Shown here one piece after another: positions 33,848 through 40,488 of a stretch of 41,193 nt of DNA. Position 1 is the first letter of the stretch; each line of letters opens with the position of its first letter. The stretch spans positions 1-41,193 of the forward strand of contig JARFUG010000020.1 in assembly GCA_029289095.1 (NCBI GenBank). Direction: 5' to 3'. The position numbers and the translations under genes were made by a program. The notes beneath the pieces are model-generated. The model ran no database searches. It saw only the letters and a program-made list of their open reading frames with translations, and was not told where the DNA came from. Source of the DNA: Desulfuromonadales bacterium (GTDB lineage Bacteria > Desulfobacterota > Desulfuromonadia > Desulfuromonadales > JACZKF01).

Positions 33848-33862
33848 TTCAAGAACGTCCCC
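33848..33862. repeat. REP-like motif, copy 2
   Basis: Exact second copy of TTCAAGAACGTCCCC, 602 bp from the first and in the same orientation. It directly abuts the GGDEF remnant, which suggests that the remnant was cut at the repeat. Confidence 0.5.
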
Positions 33863-33884
33863 TCGCCTCGGATTCCCCTCAGAT

Positions 33885-33912
33885 TTGTGGGATAAAAGCT
33901 TGCTGGTAAAAT
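33885..33912 (+). promoter_or_regulatory. Possible promoter of the selenoprotein GST gene
   Basis: TTGTGG (33885-33890) and TAAAAT (33907-33912, 5/6 match) are spaced 16 bp, with a predicted start about 30 bp before the ATG at 33950. Confidence 0.4.
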
Positions 33913-33949
33913 GGGAAGGCAAGGTGAACTCTTGGACAGGAGGCGCTCC

Positions 33950-34612
33950 ATGGTCGAAAAACCTGAATTGGTCAGTTTCAAGCTTTGACCCTACGTGCAG
34001 AGGGCGGTCGTCCTCCTGAACGAAAAAGGGGTCGAATACGGCGTCACCTACATCGACCTGAAAAACAAGCCGGATTGGTTCCTGAAGATCTCGCCGCTCG
34101 GCAAGGTGCCTGTGCTGAAGGTCGGCGAATCGGTTCTCTTCGAGTCGGCGGTCATCTGCGAGTACCTCGACGAGGTCCATCCTCCGTCGCTTCATCCTGC
34201 CGACCCGCTGAAAAAGGCATTCAACCGGGCGTGGGTCGAGTTCTCCTCCGAGCTCTTCGGAGCGCTCCATCGACTCTATCTCTCCGCCGACGCGGCGGAG
34301 CTCGACCAGAGGCGTGCCGATGCCAGGGAGAAACTGCGCAGGCTGGAAGAGACTCTCGGAGACGGACCGTTCTTCAACGGACCTCGTTTCTCCCTTATTG
34401 ACGCCGCCGTCGCTCCGGCCTTCACGCGCATCGCGCTGGTCGAGACGATCCGGCGGATGGGACTGCTCGATGAATTGCCGAAGATGCAGCGTTGGAGCGA
34501 GGCCCTGCTGGCGCGAGACGCGGTACGAAATTCCGTCGTCTCCGAGTTCCCCGATCTCTTCCGGGAATACCTGGCCGCCAACGGTAGCTCCCTGGTGCGG
34601 GACCAGGGCTGA
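33950..34612 (+). CDS. Selenocysteine-containing glutathione S-transferase-like protein
   Basis: A 220-residue GST-fold protein if TGA at 33986-33988 is read as selenocysteine (residue 13). The N-terminus then reads SFKL-U-PYVQRAVVLL, where GSTs of this type have SFKLCPYVQR, so Sec replaces the catalytic Cys. Downstream are the thioredoxin-fold GKVPVL and ESAVICEYLDE glutathione-site motifs and the helical C-domain (FSLIDAAVAP). ATG 33950 has AGGAGG 6-7 bp upstream, while the frame after the TGA has no ribosome site and starts only at a GTG. A SECIS-like hairpin follows the TGA. It probably reduces or conjugates a peroxide, disulfide or electrophile; substrate unknown. It converges on the Sec-FrnE gene. 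Confidence 0.85.
33998..34018 (+). promoter_or_regulatory. SECIS-like hairpin of the GST selenoprotein
   Basis: CAG+AGGGC (33998-34005) pairs with GTCCT+CTG (34010-34014, 34016-34018) with one bulged C, giving an 8-bp stem with loop GGTC (34006-34009). The loop starts 17 nt after the TGA. Bacterial SECIS elements need such a hairpin with a G/U apical loop just after the UGA to bind SelB. The other Sec gene here has the same GGUC loop. Confidence 0.7.
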
Positions 34613-34623
34613 AAATAAGAGTT

Positions 34624-34692
34624 GGTCGGAAAAGGTCTCCCCGGCAAATCGGGAGAGGAGTATTTCTGTCCGGCGGTTCCCCGGGGCATCAT
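34624..34692 (-). pseudogene. Frameshifted 5' remnant of a methyltransferase gene
   Basis: On the minus strand, 34678-34624 matches 55 bases near the start of the methyltransferase gene at 38310-38978 (its 38957-38903) at 43 of 55 positions. One frame reads NRRTEILLSRFAGETFSDQ against NRLTEKLLPRFSGESLFDR. Both begin with ATGATG, but here 7 bases are missing after it, so the frame is broken, and nothing beyond about 24 codons remains. Its ATG overlaps the stop of the Sec-FrnE gene (ATGA), as if it was once a coupled downstream gene. Confidence 0.6.
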
Positions 34693-35276
34693 GCGGTGAC
34701 CAGCCGGCGGAGGTCTTCGTAGGGGTGAAAGCCGACGAGCTTGTGCTCTCCGTAGATATGCGTAGGCACTGCGGTGATGCCGAAGGCGAGGGCGCGCTCC
34801 CAGTCCGCATTGACGGCGGTGGCGAATCGGCCTTCGTCAAGAACCCGCACCGCGTCCTCTCCCGGAAGCCCCGCCGCTTCGGCGATGAGCTTCAACTCCT
34901 CCGGCTTGGAGATATTGCGCCCGTCGACGAAGTAGGCACGAAAGACGGCGTCGCGAAACGCCTCGCCGCGCCCCAGTTCTTCCGCCCATTTCCCCAGCTC
35001 CTGGGCGCGGCGGCTGTTGAAGGTGCGGGTCCGATTGCCGATGGGAAGCCCCACTTCGAAGGCCACCTGTCGCAGCCGGACCAGAGCATCGGAGACGTCC
35101 AGCCGCCCGGCGAAGAGCTCTGAGAGCTCCATCCCTTCTTCCGGAATTTCCGGGTGCAGTGGAAAAACGGACCACCGGGGCTCCAGCGCATGTTCCCGGC
35201 ACAACTGCTCGATACGGACCGTATCGAAATAGCACCAGGGTCAGATGTAGTCGAAGAAAATTTCGAGGGTAGCCAT
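34689..35276 (-). CDS. frnE: Selenocysteine-containing DsbA/FrnE-like oxidoreductase
   Basis: A 195-residue thioredoxin-fold protein if TGA at 35243-35241 is read as selenocysteine (residue 12). The N-terminus then reads LEIFFDYI-U-PWCYFDTVRIEQL. FrnE-type DsbA proteins have CPWC at this place, so the active site is U-P-W-C, with Cys15 as the partner. Further family features are PLHPEIPEEG, the inserted helical domain, and GITAVPTHIYGEHKLVGFHPYEDL with the cis-Pro TVP-like motif (AVPT). Without recoding, the protein would lose its active site. No strong ribosome site precedes ATG 35276. No signal peptide, so cytosolic, as FrnE is. It should exchange disulfides or reduce peroxides; the partner is unknown. 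Confidence 0.85.
35209..35227 (-). promoter_or_regulatory. SECIS-like hairpin of the FrnE selenoprotein
   Basis: On the minus strand, TCGATAC (35227-35221) pairs perfectly with GTATCGA (35215-35209) around the loop GGTCC. The stem starts 13 nt, and the loop 20 nt, after the TGA. Stem length, distance and the GGUC in the loop agree with bacterial SECIS elements and with the hairpin in the GST gene. Confidence 0.75.
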
Positions 35277-35429
35277 GCATTAATCGTAGCAGATACGGTC
35301 TGGAAAGCCATGAACAGGCGGGGAGGGGGCGCAGAAAAGCGGCGATCTCCTGGATGCGCTCAAATCGCCAGTGAGGCGCCTTTTCCCTCCCTTTATTCAA
35401 CACAGAGCAGTGGAATTGCAGCGGTCCGA

Positions 35430-35435
35430 TATAAT
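35430..35435 (+). promoter_or_regulatory. Possible -10 element upstream of the isochorismatase-like gene
   Basis: A perfect TATAAT on the plus strand, about 60 bp upstream of ATG 35497, in the space between the divergent Sec-FrnE and isochorismatase genes. No clear -35 is found. Confidence 0.3.
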
Positions 35436-35496
35436 GGGAATTGCTGAAACAGCGCTCGTCCCCCCCATCCCGGGTCGCCCGAGAAAGGAGTTGCCC

Positions 35497-36117
35497 ATGG
35501 GTGCCGAATACAAAAAATTGTCTAAAGAAGACGCCGCCGTCCTGCTGATCGATCACCAGTCGGGGCTGATCTCCCTGGTGCAGGATTTCTCGCCCGGCGA
35601 GTTCAAGAACAATGTCCTGGCCCTGGCGAACGTGGCCCGCTTCTTCAAGCTGCCGACGATACTGACGACCAGCTTCGAAGCGGGGCCGAACGGGCCCCTC
35701 GTTCCCGAGCTGCTCGAAATGCTCCCCGATGCCCCGGTGATCGGGCGTCCCGGTCAGATCAACGCCTGGGACAACGAGGAGTTCGTTGAGGCGGTGCGAC
35801 AGACCGGCCGCCGACAGTTGATTCTCGCAGGGGTGGTCACGGACGTCTGCGTCACCTTCCCCACCCTGTCGGCGATCGAGGAGGGGTATGACGTCTTCGT
35901 TGTCACCGACGCCTCCGGAACTTTCAACGAGGCGGTGCGCCATGCGGCGTGGGCGAGGATGGCGGCTGCCGGCGTGCAACTGCTGAACTGGTTCAGCGTC
36001 GCCTGCGAACTGCACCGTGACTGGCGAAACGACATCGAGGGGCTGGGAAGCCTGCTCGCCGAGCACATCCCCGCCTATCGCAACCTGATGACCAGCTATA
36101 ACGCGCGGCAGAAGTGA
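35497..36117 (+). CDS. Isochorismatase-family (YcaC-like) hydrolase
   Basis: A 206-residue cysteine hydrolase. AVLLIDHQSGL contains the catalytic Asp19, and GVVTDVCVTFPTLSA the nucleophile Cys118 after the typical cis-peptide VTD. RPGQINAWDN (about 84-93) is a strong YcaC-type block. YcaC-like enzymes are cytosolic, oligomeric and of uncertain substrate; amide or isochorismate-like ether bonds are possible. AAAGGAG lies upstream of ATG 35497; the longer frame has no ribosome site. It is followed by a strong hairpin and then a cupin gene. Confidence 0.87.
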   Translation: MGAEYKKLSKEDAAVLLIDHQSGLISLVQDFSPGEFKNNVLALANVARFFKLPTILTTSFEAGPNGPLVPELLEMLPDAPVIGRPGQINAWDNEEFVEAVRQTGRRQLILAGVVTDVCVTFPTLSAIEEGYDVFVVTDASGTFNEAVRHAAWARMAAAGVQLLNWFSVACELHRDWRNDIEGLGSLLAEHIPAYRNLMTSYNARQK

Positions 36118-36118
36118 G

Positions 36119-36164
36119 AAAAGAGGGACACTCCCCTATTTCATAGGGGGAGCGTCCCTCTTTT
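36119..36164. terminator. Long hairpin terminator with REP-like sequence
   Basis: Arms AAAAGAGGGAC (36119-36129) and GTCCCTCTTTT (36154-36164) are perfect complements. They continue inward through CTCCCCTAT / ATAGGGGGAG with one mismatch and one bulge, making about 20 bp of stem. A- and T-rich ends make it a bidirectional intrinsic terminator after the isochorismatase stop (36117). The GGGACACTCCCC-type sequence also resembles REP elements. Confidence 0.6.
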
Positions 36165-36206
36165 GGACGATATGCAAATCTTTAAGAGGATGGATCGGAG
36201 GCATGT

Positions 36207-36512
36207 ATGCAGCATTGGGAAGTCCGGCAGCCGAAAGAGGAATTCAAGGTTCTGGGCGGCTCGGCTCGCTCTCAGGCGGCGATCATGGTCCTGGCTCCGG
36301 GCGAAGACTCCGGAGAAGGATTCAGCACCCATAAAGGGGACCAATGGCTGTTCGTCCTCGCCGGAAAAGGACGGGCAGTTGTCGGCGAGCGGAAATTGGA
36401 TATCGGCGCCGGTTCGCTGGTGCTGATCGAAGCCGGCGAGCCTCACCGGATCGAGAATGTCGGCGAGCAGCCCCTGGAAACACTGAATTTCTATGCTCCG
36501 CCGGAGTATTGA
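36207..36512 (+). CDS. Small cupin protein
   Basis: A 101-residue single-domain cupin. GFSTHKGDQWLFVLAGKGRAVV matches cupin motif 1 in shape: His near residue 40, with Gln46 where a second His is usual. LIEAGEPHRIENVG matches motif 2, with His78. One of the usual metal ligands thus looks replaced, which is common in small cupins of unknown role. GGAGG lies 5 bp before ATG 36207. It is followed 38 bp later by the FAD oxidoreductase gene, so the two may be co-transcribed. Confidence 0.8.
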   Translation: MQHWEVRQPKEEFKVLGGSARSQAAIMVLAPGEDSGEGFSTHKGDQWLFVLAGKGRAVVGERKLDIGAGSLVLIEAGEPHRIENVGEQPLETLNFYAPPEY

Positions 36513-36550
36513 ACGAAAAAATCCCCCCTGTATAGGAGAGGAGCTCATCC

Positions 36551-38290
36551 ATGTCCCTGACCATGGCCCCCGAAATAGTGCGGACCGAAGTGCTGATCAT
36601 CGGCGCAGGAGCTTCCGGGCTGCGCGCCGCCATCGAGCTGGCAGCCCGAGGCAAGGAGTGCCTCGTCATCGGTAAACGCCAACACGGCGACGCGCATACC
36701 GGTTGGGCCGCAGGGGGGATCAATGCGTCTTTCGGTCACAGGGACCCCGAAGACCGATGGCAGCTCCATGCCGCCGACACCATCCGCGAAGGGCATTTCA
36801 TCTGCCGCCCCGAGGCGGTGGAGTTTCTTGCGCGGGAGGCGCCGGAGCGGGTTCTGGAGTTGCAGGAGTGGGGTTGCGACTTCGCTCTGACCGAAGACGG
36901 TCGCATCGATCAGCGCTATTTCGGTGCTCAGTGCTTCCGGCGCACCTGCTTCGTCGGCGATCGCACCGGCAGAGCCATTCTGCAGACGCTGGTGAGTCGG
37001 GCCGAAACGCTTCAGGTCCCCTGGCGGGAGAATATCTACATCACGGCGCTGCTCACCGATGGGCGCGATGGACGGGTCTGCGGCGCGGCAGGGCTTGACC
37101 TCGAGCGCAGAAGGCCGGTGGTGTTCGCCGCCGGAGCCGTCCTCCTGGCTGCCGGCGGTTACACCAGTATCTTCGGGCGCACCACGTCCCGGCGAAACGA
37201 GAATACCGCAGACGCCGTCGCATTGGCCTGTCGGGCGGGGGCGGTGTTGCGGGACATGGAGATGGTGCAGTTTCATCCGACCGGCATGGTCGCCCCCGAG
37301 GAGATGTCGGGACGCCTGGTCACCGAGGCGGTGCGCGGCGAAGGGGGGCGGCTCTTCAATGCCGATGGTGAACGCTTCATGTCGCGTTTCGCTCCGGAGG
37401 AGATGGAGCTGGCGGCGCGCGACGTCGTCGCCCGCGCCATTTTCGAGGAGATCGAGAGCGGAAGGGGGACCCCATCCGGGGCGGTCTTGCTCGATATCTC
37501 CCATGTGGATTCCGACACGGTCCGCGAGCGCCTGCCGGGGATGGTCGCCCGATTCGCCGAATACGGCATCGACATCACCCGGCAACCGATGGAGGTGGCG
37601 CCTACGGCCCATTACGCCATGGGGGGGATTCGGGTCGATTTCGCCGACGGCGCCACGTCCCTTCCCGGGCTTTTCGCTGCAGGCGAGGCGACCTCCGGAC
37701 TGCACGGCGCCAACCGCCTGGGAGGCAACTCCCTGGCCGAGACGGTCGTTTTCGGACGCCGCGTCGGTATCCATCTGGCCGAATTGGAGACGCGGCTCCC
37801 CTCTGACGGGACCGTCGAGGCGCTCTCTCGCGATCACCTGAAATTTCTGGACGATCTGTCTCGATCCGAAGGGCGACGAAGGCCTGGAGAACTGATCCAG
37901 AAGCTCGGGAGGATTCTGGACGAGCGGTGCGGCATTCTGCGCGACGGCGACGGACTGCGACACGGGGTGGAAGAAGTAGCGGCGCTCAGGGAAGAGTCGG
38001 CCGATCTGCTGGTTTCATGGGAAGATCTCCCCCAGGCGCTCGACCTTCGATGCATGCTCCCTTGCGCCGAGGCGATGCTGCGCAGCGCCCTGGAGCGCAG
38101 GGAGTCGCGAGGCGCTCATTTCCGCCGGGATTTCCCGGAAACAGACAGCCGCCAGGAGAAAAACATCCTCTGTCGGGAAGGGGGCGACGGAGTCCTGGAG
38201 TTCTCCACCGAGCCGGTGCCCGAGATCAGCGAAGAAATCCGGTCGGCTCTCGAGGAAAGAAGAATTCTCGAATATGGACATCTGGAATAA
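36551..38290 (+). CDS. Orphan FAD-dependent oxidoreductase (FrdA/SdhA/NadB family)
   Basis: A 579-residue flavoprotein. The N-terminal Rossmann motif is GAGASG (18-23). Family blocks follow: HTGWAAGGINASFG near 56-70, MEMVQFHPTGM (His-Pro-Thr-Gly), VRGEGGRLFN, HYAMGGIRVD and LPGLFAAGEATSGLHGANRLGGNSL. These define the succinate dehydrogenase/fumarate reductase/L-aspartate oxidase superfamily. The C-terminal helical domain is complete. No iron-sulfur or membrane subunit gene is adjacent, so it is not a normal Sdh/Frd complex. NadB-like or thiol:fumarate-reductase-like (TfrA) use of a soluble partner is possible. GAGAGGAG precedes the start. The cupin gene lies just upstream. Confidence 0.85.
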   Translation: MSLTMAPEIVRTEVLIIGAGASGLRAAIELAARGKECLVIGKRQHGDAHTGWAAGGINASFGHRDPEDRWQLHAADTIREGHFICRPEAVEFLAREAPERVLELQEWGCDFALTEDGRIDQRYFGAQCFRRTCFVGDRTGRAILQTLVSRAETLQVPWRENIYITALLTDGRDGRVCGAAGLDLERRRPVVFAAGAVLLAAGGYTSIFGRTTSRRNENTADAVALACRAGAVLRDMEMVQFHPTGMVAPEEMSGRLVTEAVRGEGGRLFNADGERFMSRFAPEEMELAARDVVARAIFEEIESGRGTPSGAVLLDISHVDSDTVRERLPGMVARFAEYGIDITRQPMEVAPTAHYAMGGIRVDFADGATSLPGLFAAGEATSGLHGANRLGGNSLAETVVFGRRVGIHLAELETRLPSDGTVEALSRDHLKFLDDLSRSEGRRRPGELIQKLGRILDERCGILRDGDGLRHGVEEVAALREESADLLVSWEDLPQALDLRCMLPCAEAMLRSALERRESRGAHFRRDFPETDSRQEKNILCREGGDGVLEFSTEPVPEISEEIRSALEERRILEYGHLE

Positions 38291-38309
38291 GCCGCAGGCG
38301 GTGTTTTTT

Positions 38310-38978
38310 TTATCGATGTACGAGGGGTTCCGCCAGAAGGAGCCGGTTTTTCGGTGTGATTTCGGAAGGAATGCTCTGCGTGTAGATGCGATATCCCCGG
38401 GAGCGCAGGTGCGCGGCCCGGACGACATCGGCCGCAAGGGGCCCGTCGAGCCACCCTTCCAGACCTCCGAGGTCGCCTTTCTGCAGGTCATGACAGCAGG
38501 GGAGGACCGCCACCCGCGCCCCGGCCGAGACCGCCCGTTCAAGGACGAGATCGGTCAGCTCGCCGCATGCATGCACCGAAACCACCAGGTCGCCAGGGCG
38601 AAGCTCCACGCTCTCCAGATCCCCTTGCGCGAACTGCACCCGGCCGCGAAGACGCGGCCAGTCCTCTTCCAGAGAAGCCGCCAGCTTCGCGGCGCTTTCC
38701 GGAATGCGGCGATCGACGGCCAGGGCGGTGGGAGAGGTGTCGTCCAGCAACATCAGAATCTGCGCCGTCAGACCGTGGCCGCAGGCCAGGTCGACCACAC
38801 GTCCTCCCCGGAAACGCCGGCGAACCCGCCGCGCGACCTCCCACGCCTCATAGAGTTCCTTGCGCGGCAGACACCCGGCCCGGCAGACCGCCCGGGCGAT
38901 GCGGTCGAAGAGGCTCTCCCCGGAGAAGCGGGGGAGGAGTTTTTCCGTGAGGCGGTTGCGCGAGGATGGATCCATCAT
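38310..38978 (-). CDS. Class I SAM-dependent methyltransferase
   Basis: A 222-residue protein. The SAM-binding motif I is VVDLACGHGLTAQ (about 60-72), then an acidic motif II-like VDRR and GDLESVEL. Later VVSVHACGELTDLVLERA and VAVLPCCHDLQ resemble the HACG/CCH blocks of the TRM13/METTL25-type methyltransferases, where RNA is the substrate in known members; the substrate here is open. Two ATGs in tandem start the gene and no strong ribosome site is seen. It converges on the FAD oxidoreductase gene (19 bp apart). A frameshifted copy of its first codons lies at 34624-34692. Confidence 0.82.
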   Translation of the reverse strand: MMDPSSRNRLTEKLLPRFSGESLFDRIARAVCRAGCLPRKELYEAWEVARRVRRRFRGGRVVDLACGHGLTAQILMLLDDTSPTALAVDRRIPESAAKLAASLEEDWPRLRGRVQFAQGDLESVELRPGDLVVSVHACGELTDLVLERAVSAGARVAVLPCCHDLQKGDLGGLEGWLDGPLAADVVRAAHLRSRGYRIYTQSIPSEITPKNRLLLAEPLVHR

Positions 38979-39061
38979 CTCATTCGACGGGTAAAATAAT
39001 GCAAGAGGTGCTCGTTACATGATGTTATATCAGTCTGCCAGGAAGCAGAGGAGAAAATGCG

Positions 39062-39466
39062 ATGAAGAAGACCTACACAGGAAGCTGTCACTGCGGCGCT
39101 GTTCGGTATGAGGCGGACATCGATCTGGGCGAAGGCACGTTCAAATGCAACTGCTCGATCTGCAGCAAGACGCGCAATTGGCTGACGACCGTCAAGCCGC
39201 AGGACTTCCGGCTGATCGAGGGCGAGACTGCCTTGCAGGATTATCAGTTCGGCATTAAAAGAATTCACCACCTTTTCTGCAGGCACTGCGGCATACATTC
39301 CTTTGGCTGGGGGGATCTCCCGGAGCTCGGAGGCAAGGTGTACGCCGTCAATGTCAATTGCCTTGACAATGTTGACCCGGCGGAACTCGTCAGTGCGCCC
39401 GTCACATACGTCGACGGGCAAAACGACAACTGGAGCGCGCCGCCGCTGGAGATTCGACACCTGTGA
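39062..39466 (+). CDS. GFA-family (CENP-V/glutathione-dependent formaldehyde-activating fold) protein
   Basis: A 134-residue zinc protein. GSCHCGAVRYE (Cys9, Cys11), CNCSICSKT and FCRHCGIHSFG carry the seven-cysteine pattern of the GFA/Mss4-like fold, which binds two zinc ions. The archetype Gfa was reported to speed the reaction of formaldehyde with glutathione, but most homologues have unknown roles. GAGGAG lies upstream of ATG 39062. It is divergent from the methyltransferase gene and ends 87 bp before the vapC stop. Confidence 0.87.
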   Translation: MKKTYTGSCHCGAVRYEADIDLGEGTFKCNCSICSKTRNWLTTVKPQDFRLIEGETALQDYQFGIKRIHHLFCRHCGIHSFGWGDLPELGGKVYAVNVNCLDNVDPAELVSAPVTYVDGQNDNWSAPPLEIRHL

Positions 39467-39526
39467 AAAGGCGCCCATCTTTCCTCAGTCGATCGACGAC
39501 GCGGTTCCTGTGAGAGGTCTGTGCAG

Positions 39527-39545
39527 AAAGGGGGCGGATTTATTT
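39527..39545. repeat. REP-like motif of the AAAGGGGRCRGATTT type, copy 1
   Basis: AAAGGGGGCGGATTTATTT resembles the paired motifs at 41007-41021 and 41078-41098 (inverted). It lies between the convergent GFA and VapC genes. Confidence 0.45.
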
Positions 39546-39552
39546 CCCCGAA

Positions 39553-39966
39553 CTACTCAGAGCTTCGCGGCTGGTGAAGCCGCACCGGAATGTGCCTTTG
39601 ATACAACTGGAAATCGCGCTCGGTCGTCAGAATGGGGAGGCGGCGCCTTTCGGCGACGGCGCAGATGAGGAAGTCGGTATTCGATCCCTGGATGCCGTTG
39701 GTTCGGCAACGGTTGAAAAACTCGGCAGCCAACTCGTAATCGGCACTTTCGAGGATGAGATCCGGAAACACGCGAAGGTGTTCTCTCAAGATCGAGAAGT
39801 CTTGATCCGAGCGGACTTTCGAGAGAAACTCCTGCCGAACCGGGCCGATCATCTCGACCCGCAACTCCGCAACAAGCTCTCTCAACTCACGAACGAAAGA
39901 ATCTTCAACGCTGCGGTTCCTGCGAAGGGCCAGCGACCAGACACTGGTGTCCACCAGCACCTTCAC
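39553..39966 (-). CDS. vapC: VapC-type PIN-domain toxin
   Basis: A 137-residue PIN-domain ribonuclease. The acidic residues of the Mg-binding site are visible: Asp6 in VLVDTSVW, Glu in PVRQEFLSK (about residue 48), Asp in GSNTDFLICA (about 97) and Asp in TTERDF. It starts with GTG overlapping the stop of the antitoxin gene (GTGA, 39966-39963), the usual coupling in vapBC operons. VapC toxins cleave tRNA or rRNA when freed from VapB. The exact target is unknown. Confidence 0.88.
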   Translation of the reverse strand: MKVLVDTSVWSLALRRNRSVEDSFVRELRELVAELRVEMIGPVRQEFLSKVRSDQDFSILREHLRVFPDLILESADYELAAEFFNRCRTNGIQGSNTDFLICAVAERRRLPILTTERDFQLYQRHIPVRLHQPRSSE

Positions 39967-40163
39967 GTTTTCTTCCGCTGATCTTTGTAATCGTATTCCG
40001 GGTCGAAATCGATGCCGTGGAAGAGATCGAGGATCTGCACCTGCTTATGGCGCCGGATATATTCTTCCAGAGCCTCGGTCACCACGGCCTTCTTCGTCTT
40101 GTGCCTGCTCAGGCGCCGTGCTTCCTCGATCAGGCGGTCGTCAATAGCAAGATTTGTAGGCAT
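39963..40163 (-). CDS. vapB: VapB-type antitoxin
   Basis: A 66-residue protein. The N-terminal part (MPTNLAIDDRLIEEARRLS, then KTKKAVVTEALEEYIRR) has the ribbon-helix-helix pattern of DUF2191-type VapB antitoxins. The C-terminal tail, rich in Asp/Tyr/Lys, would bind and block VapC. The start at 40163 has AAGGAAG 5 bp upstream; the longer frame has none. It is the first gene of the operon and likely represses it together with VapC through the direct repeats upstream. Confidence 0.85.
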   Translation of the reverse strand: MPTNLAIDDRLIEEARRLSRHKTKKAVVTEALEEYIRRHKQVQILDLFHGIDFDPEYDYKDQRKKT

Positions 40164-40488
40164 GGGCTCTTCCTTACACAAAACCTTACACGGAAGGGTG
40201 TGGAGTCAATGGGTGCGGGAGCGCACTTTGCCCCCCTTCATACTGGCTTGCTTGGAGGTTAATCGAATCAAAAGCACATGCCAGATTAGAGCCGCATTCC
40301 CCGGAAGGATGAACCATTTTTATTTCAGGCAAGCGATGATAAAGATGAGGGGGCGCTCAGGGGGACGGTACTGTGTTTAGAGTTTTAGCGACTTGTAAAG
40401 CAATAAGCATACACCCGGAGGCTCTGGATGAGGAAGAAATTCCGATGATTGAATCTATGCTGCAAGGACAATAAAAAAACTATCCAGT
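40164..40488. other. 325-bp region upstream of vapB with no clear gene
   Basis: Apart from the vapBC operator there is only a 33-codon plus-strand frame starting GTG at 40373 (MFRVLATCKAISIHPEALDE...). It lacks a ribosome site and a recognisable family. It could be the last part of a lost gene. A and T content rises here, unlike the coding regions to the left. Confidence 0.4.
40172..40209 (-). promoter_or_regulatory. vapBC promoter/operator with direct repeats
   Basis: On the minus strand, GTGTAAGG occurs twice (40191-40184 and 40179-40172) with a 12-bp period separated by TTTT, and a -35-like TTGACT lies at 40209-40204. Repeats on one helix-turn spacing next to the promoter fit binding by a ribbon-helix-helix VapB. 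Confidence 0.5.

Noticed and set aside
33704-34840. 378-codon minus-strand ORF across the GST gene and its flanks
   Set aside because: Mostly antisense to the GST and in a wrong frame of FrnE. The only real signal in it is the short methyltransferase-like remnant, reported separately.
36545-37963. 472-codon minus-strand ORF opposite the FAD oxidoreductase
   Set aside because: Antisense shadow without domain signatures; the plus strand carries all FrdA/NadB blocks.
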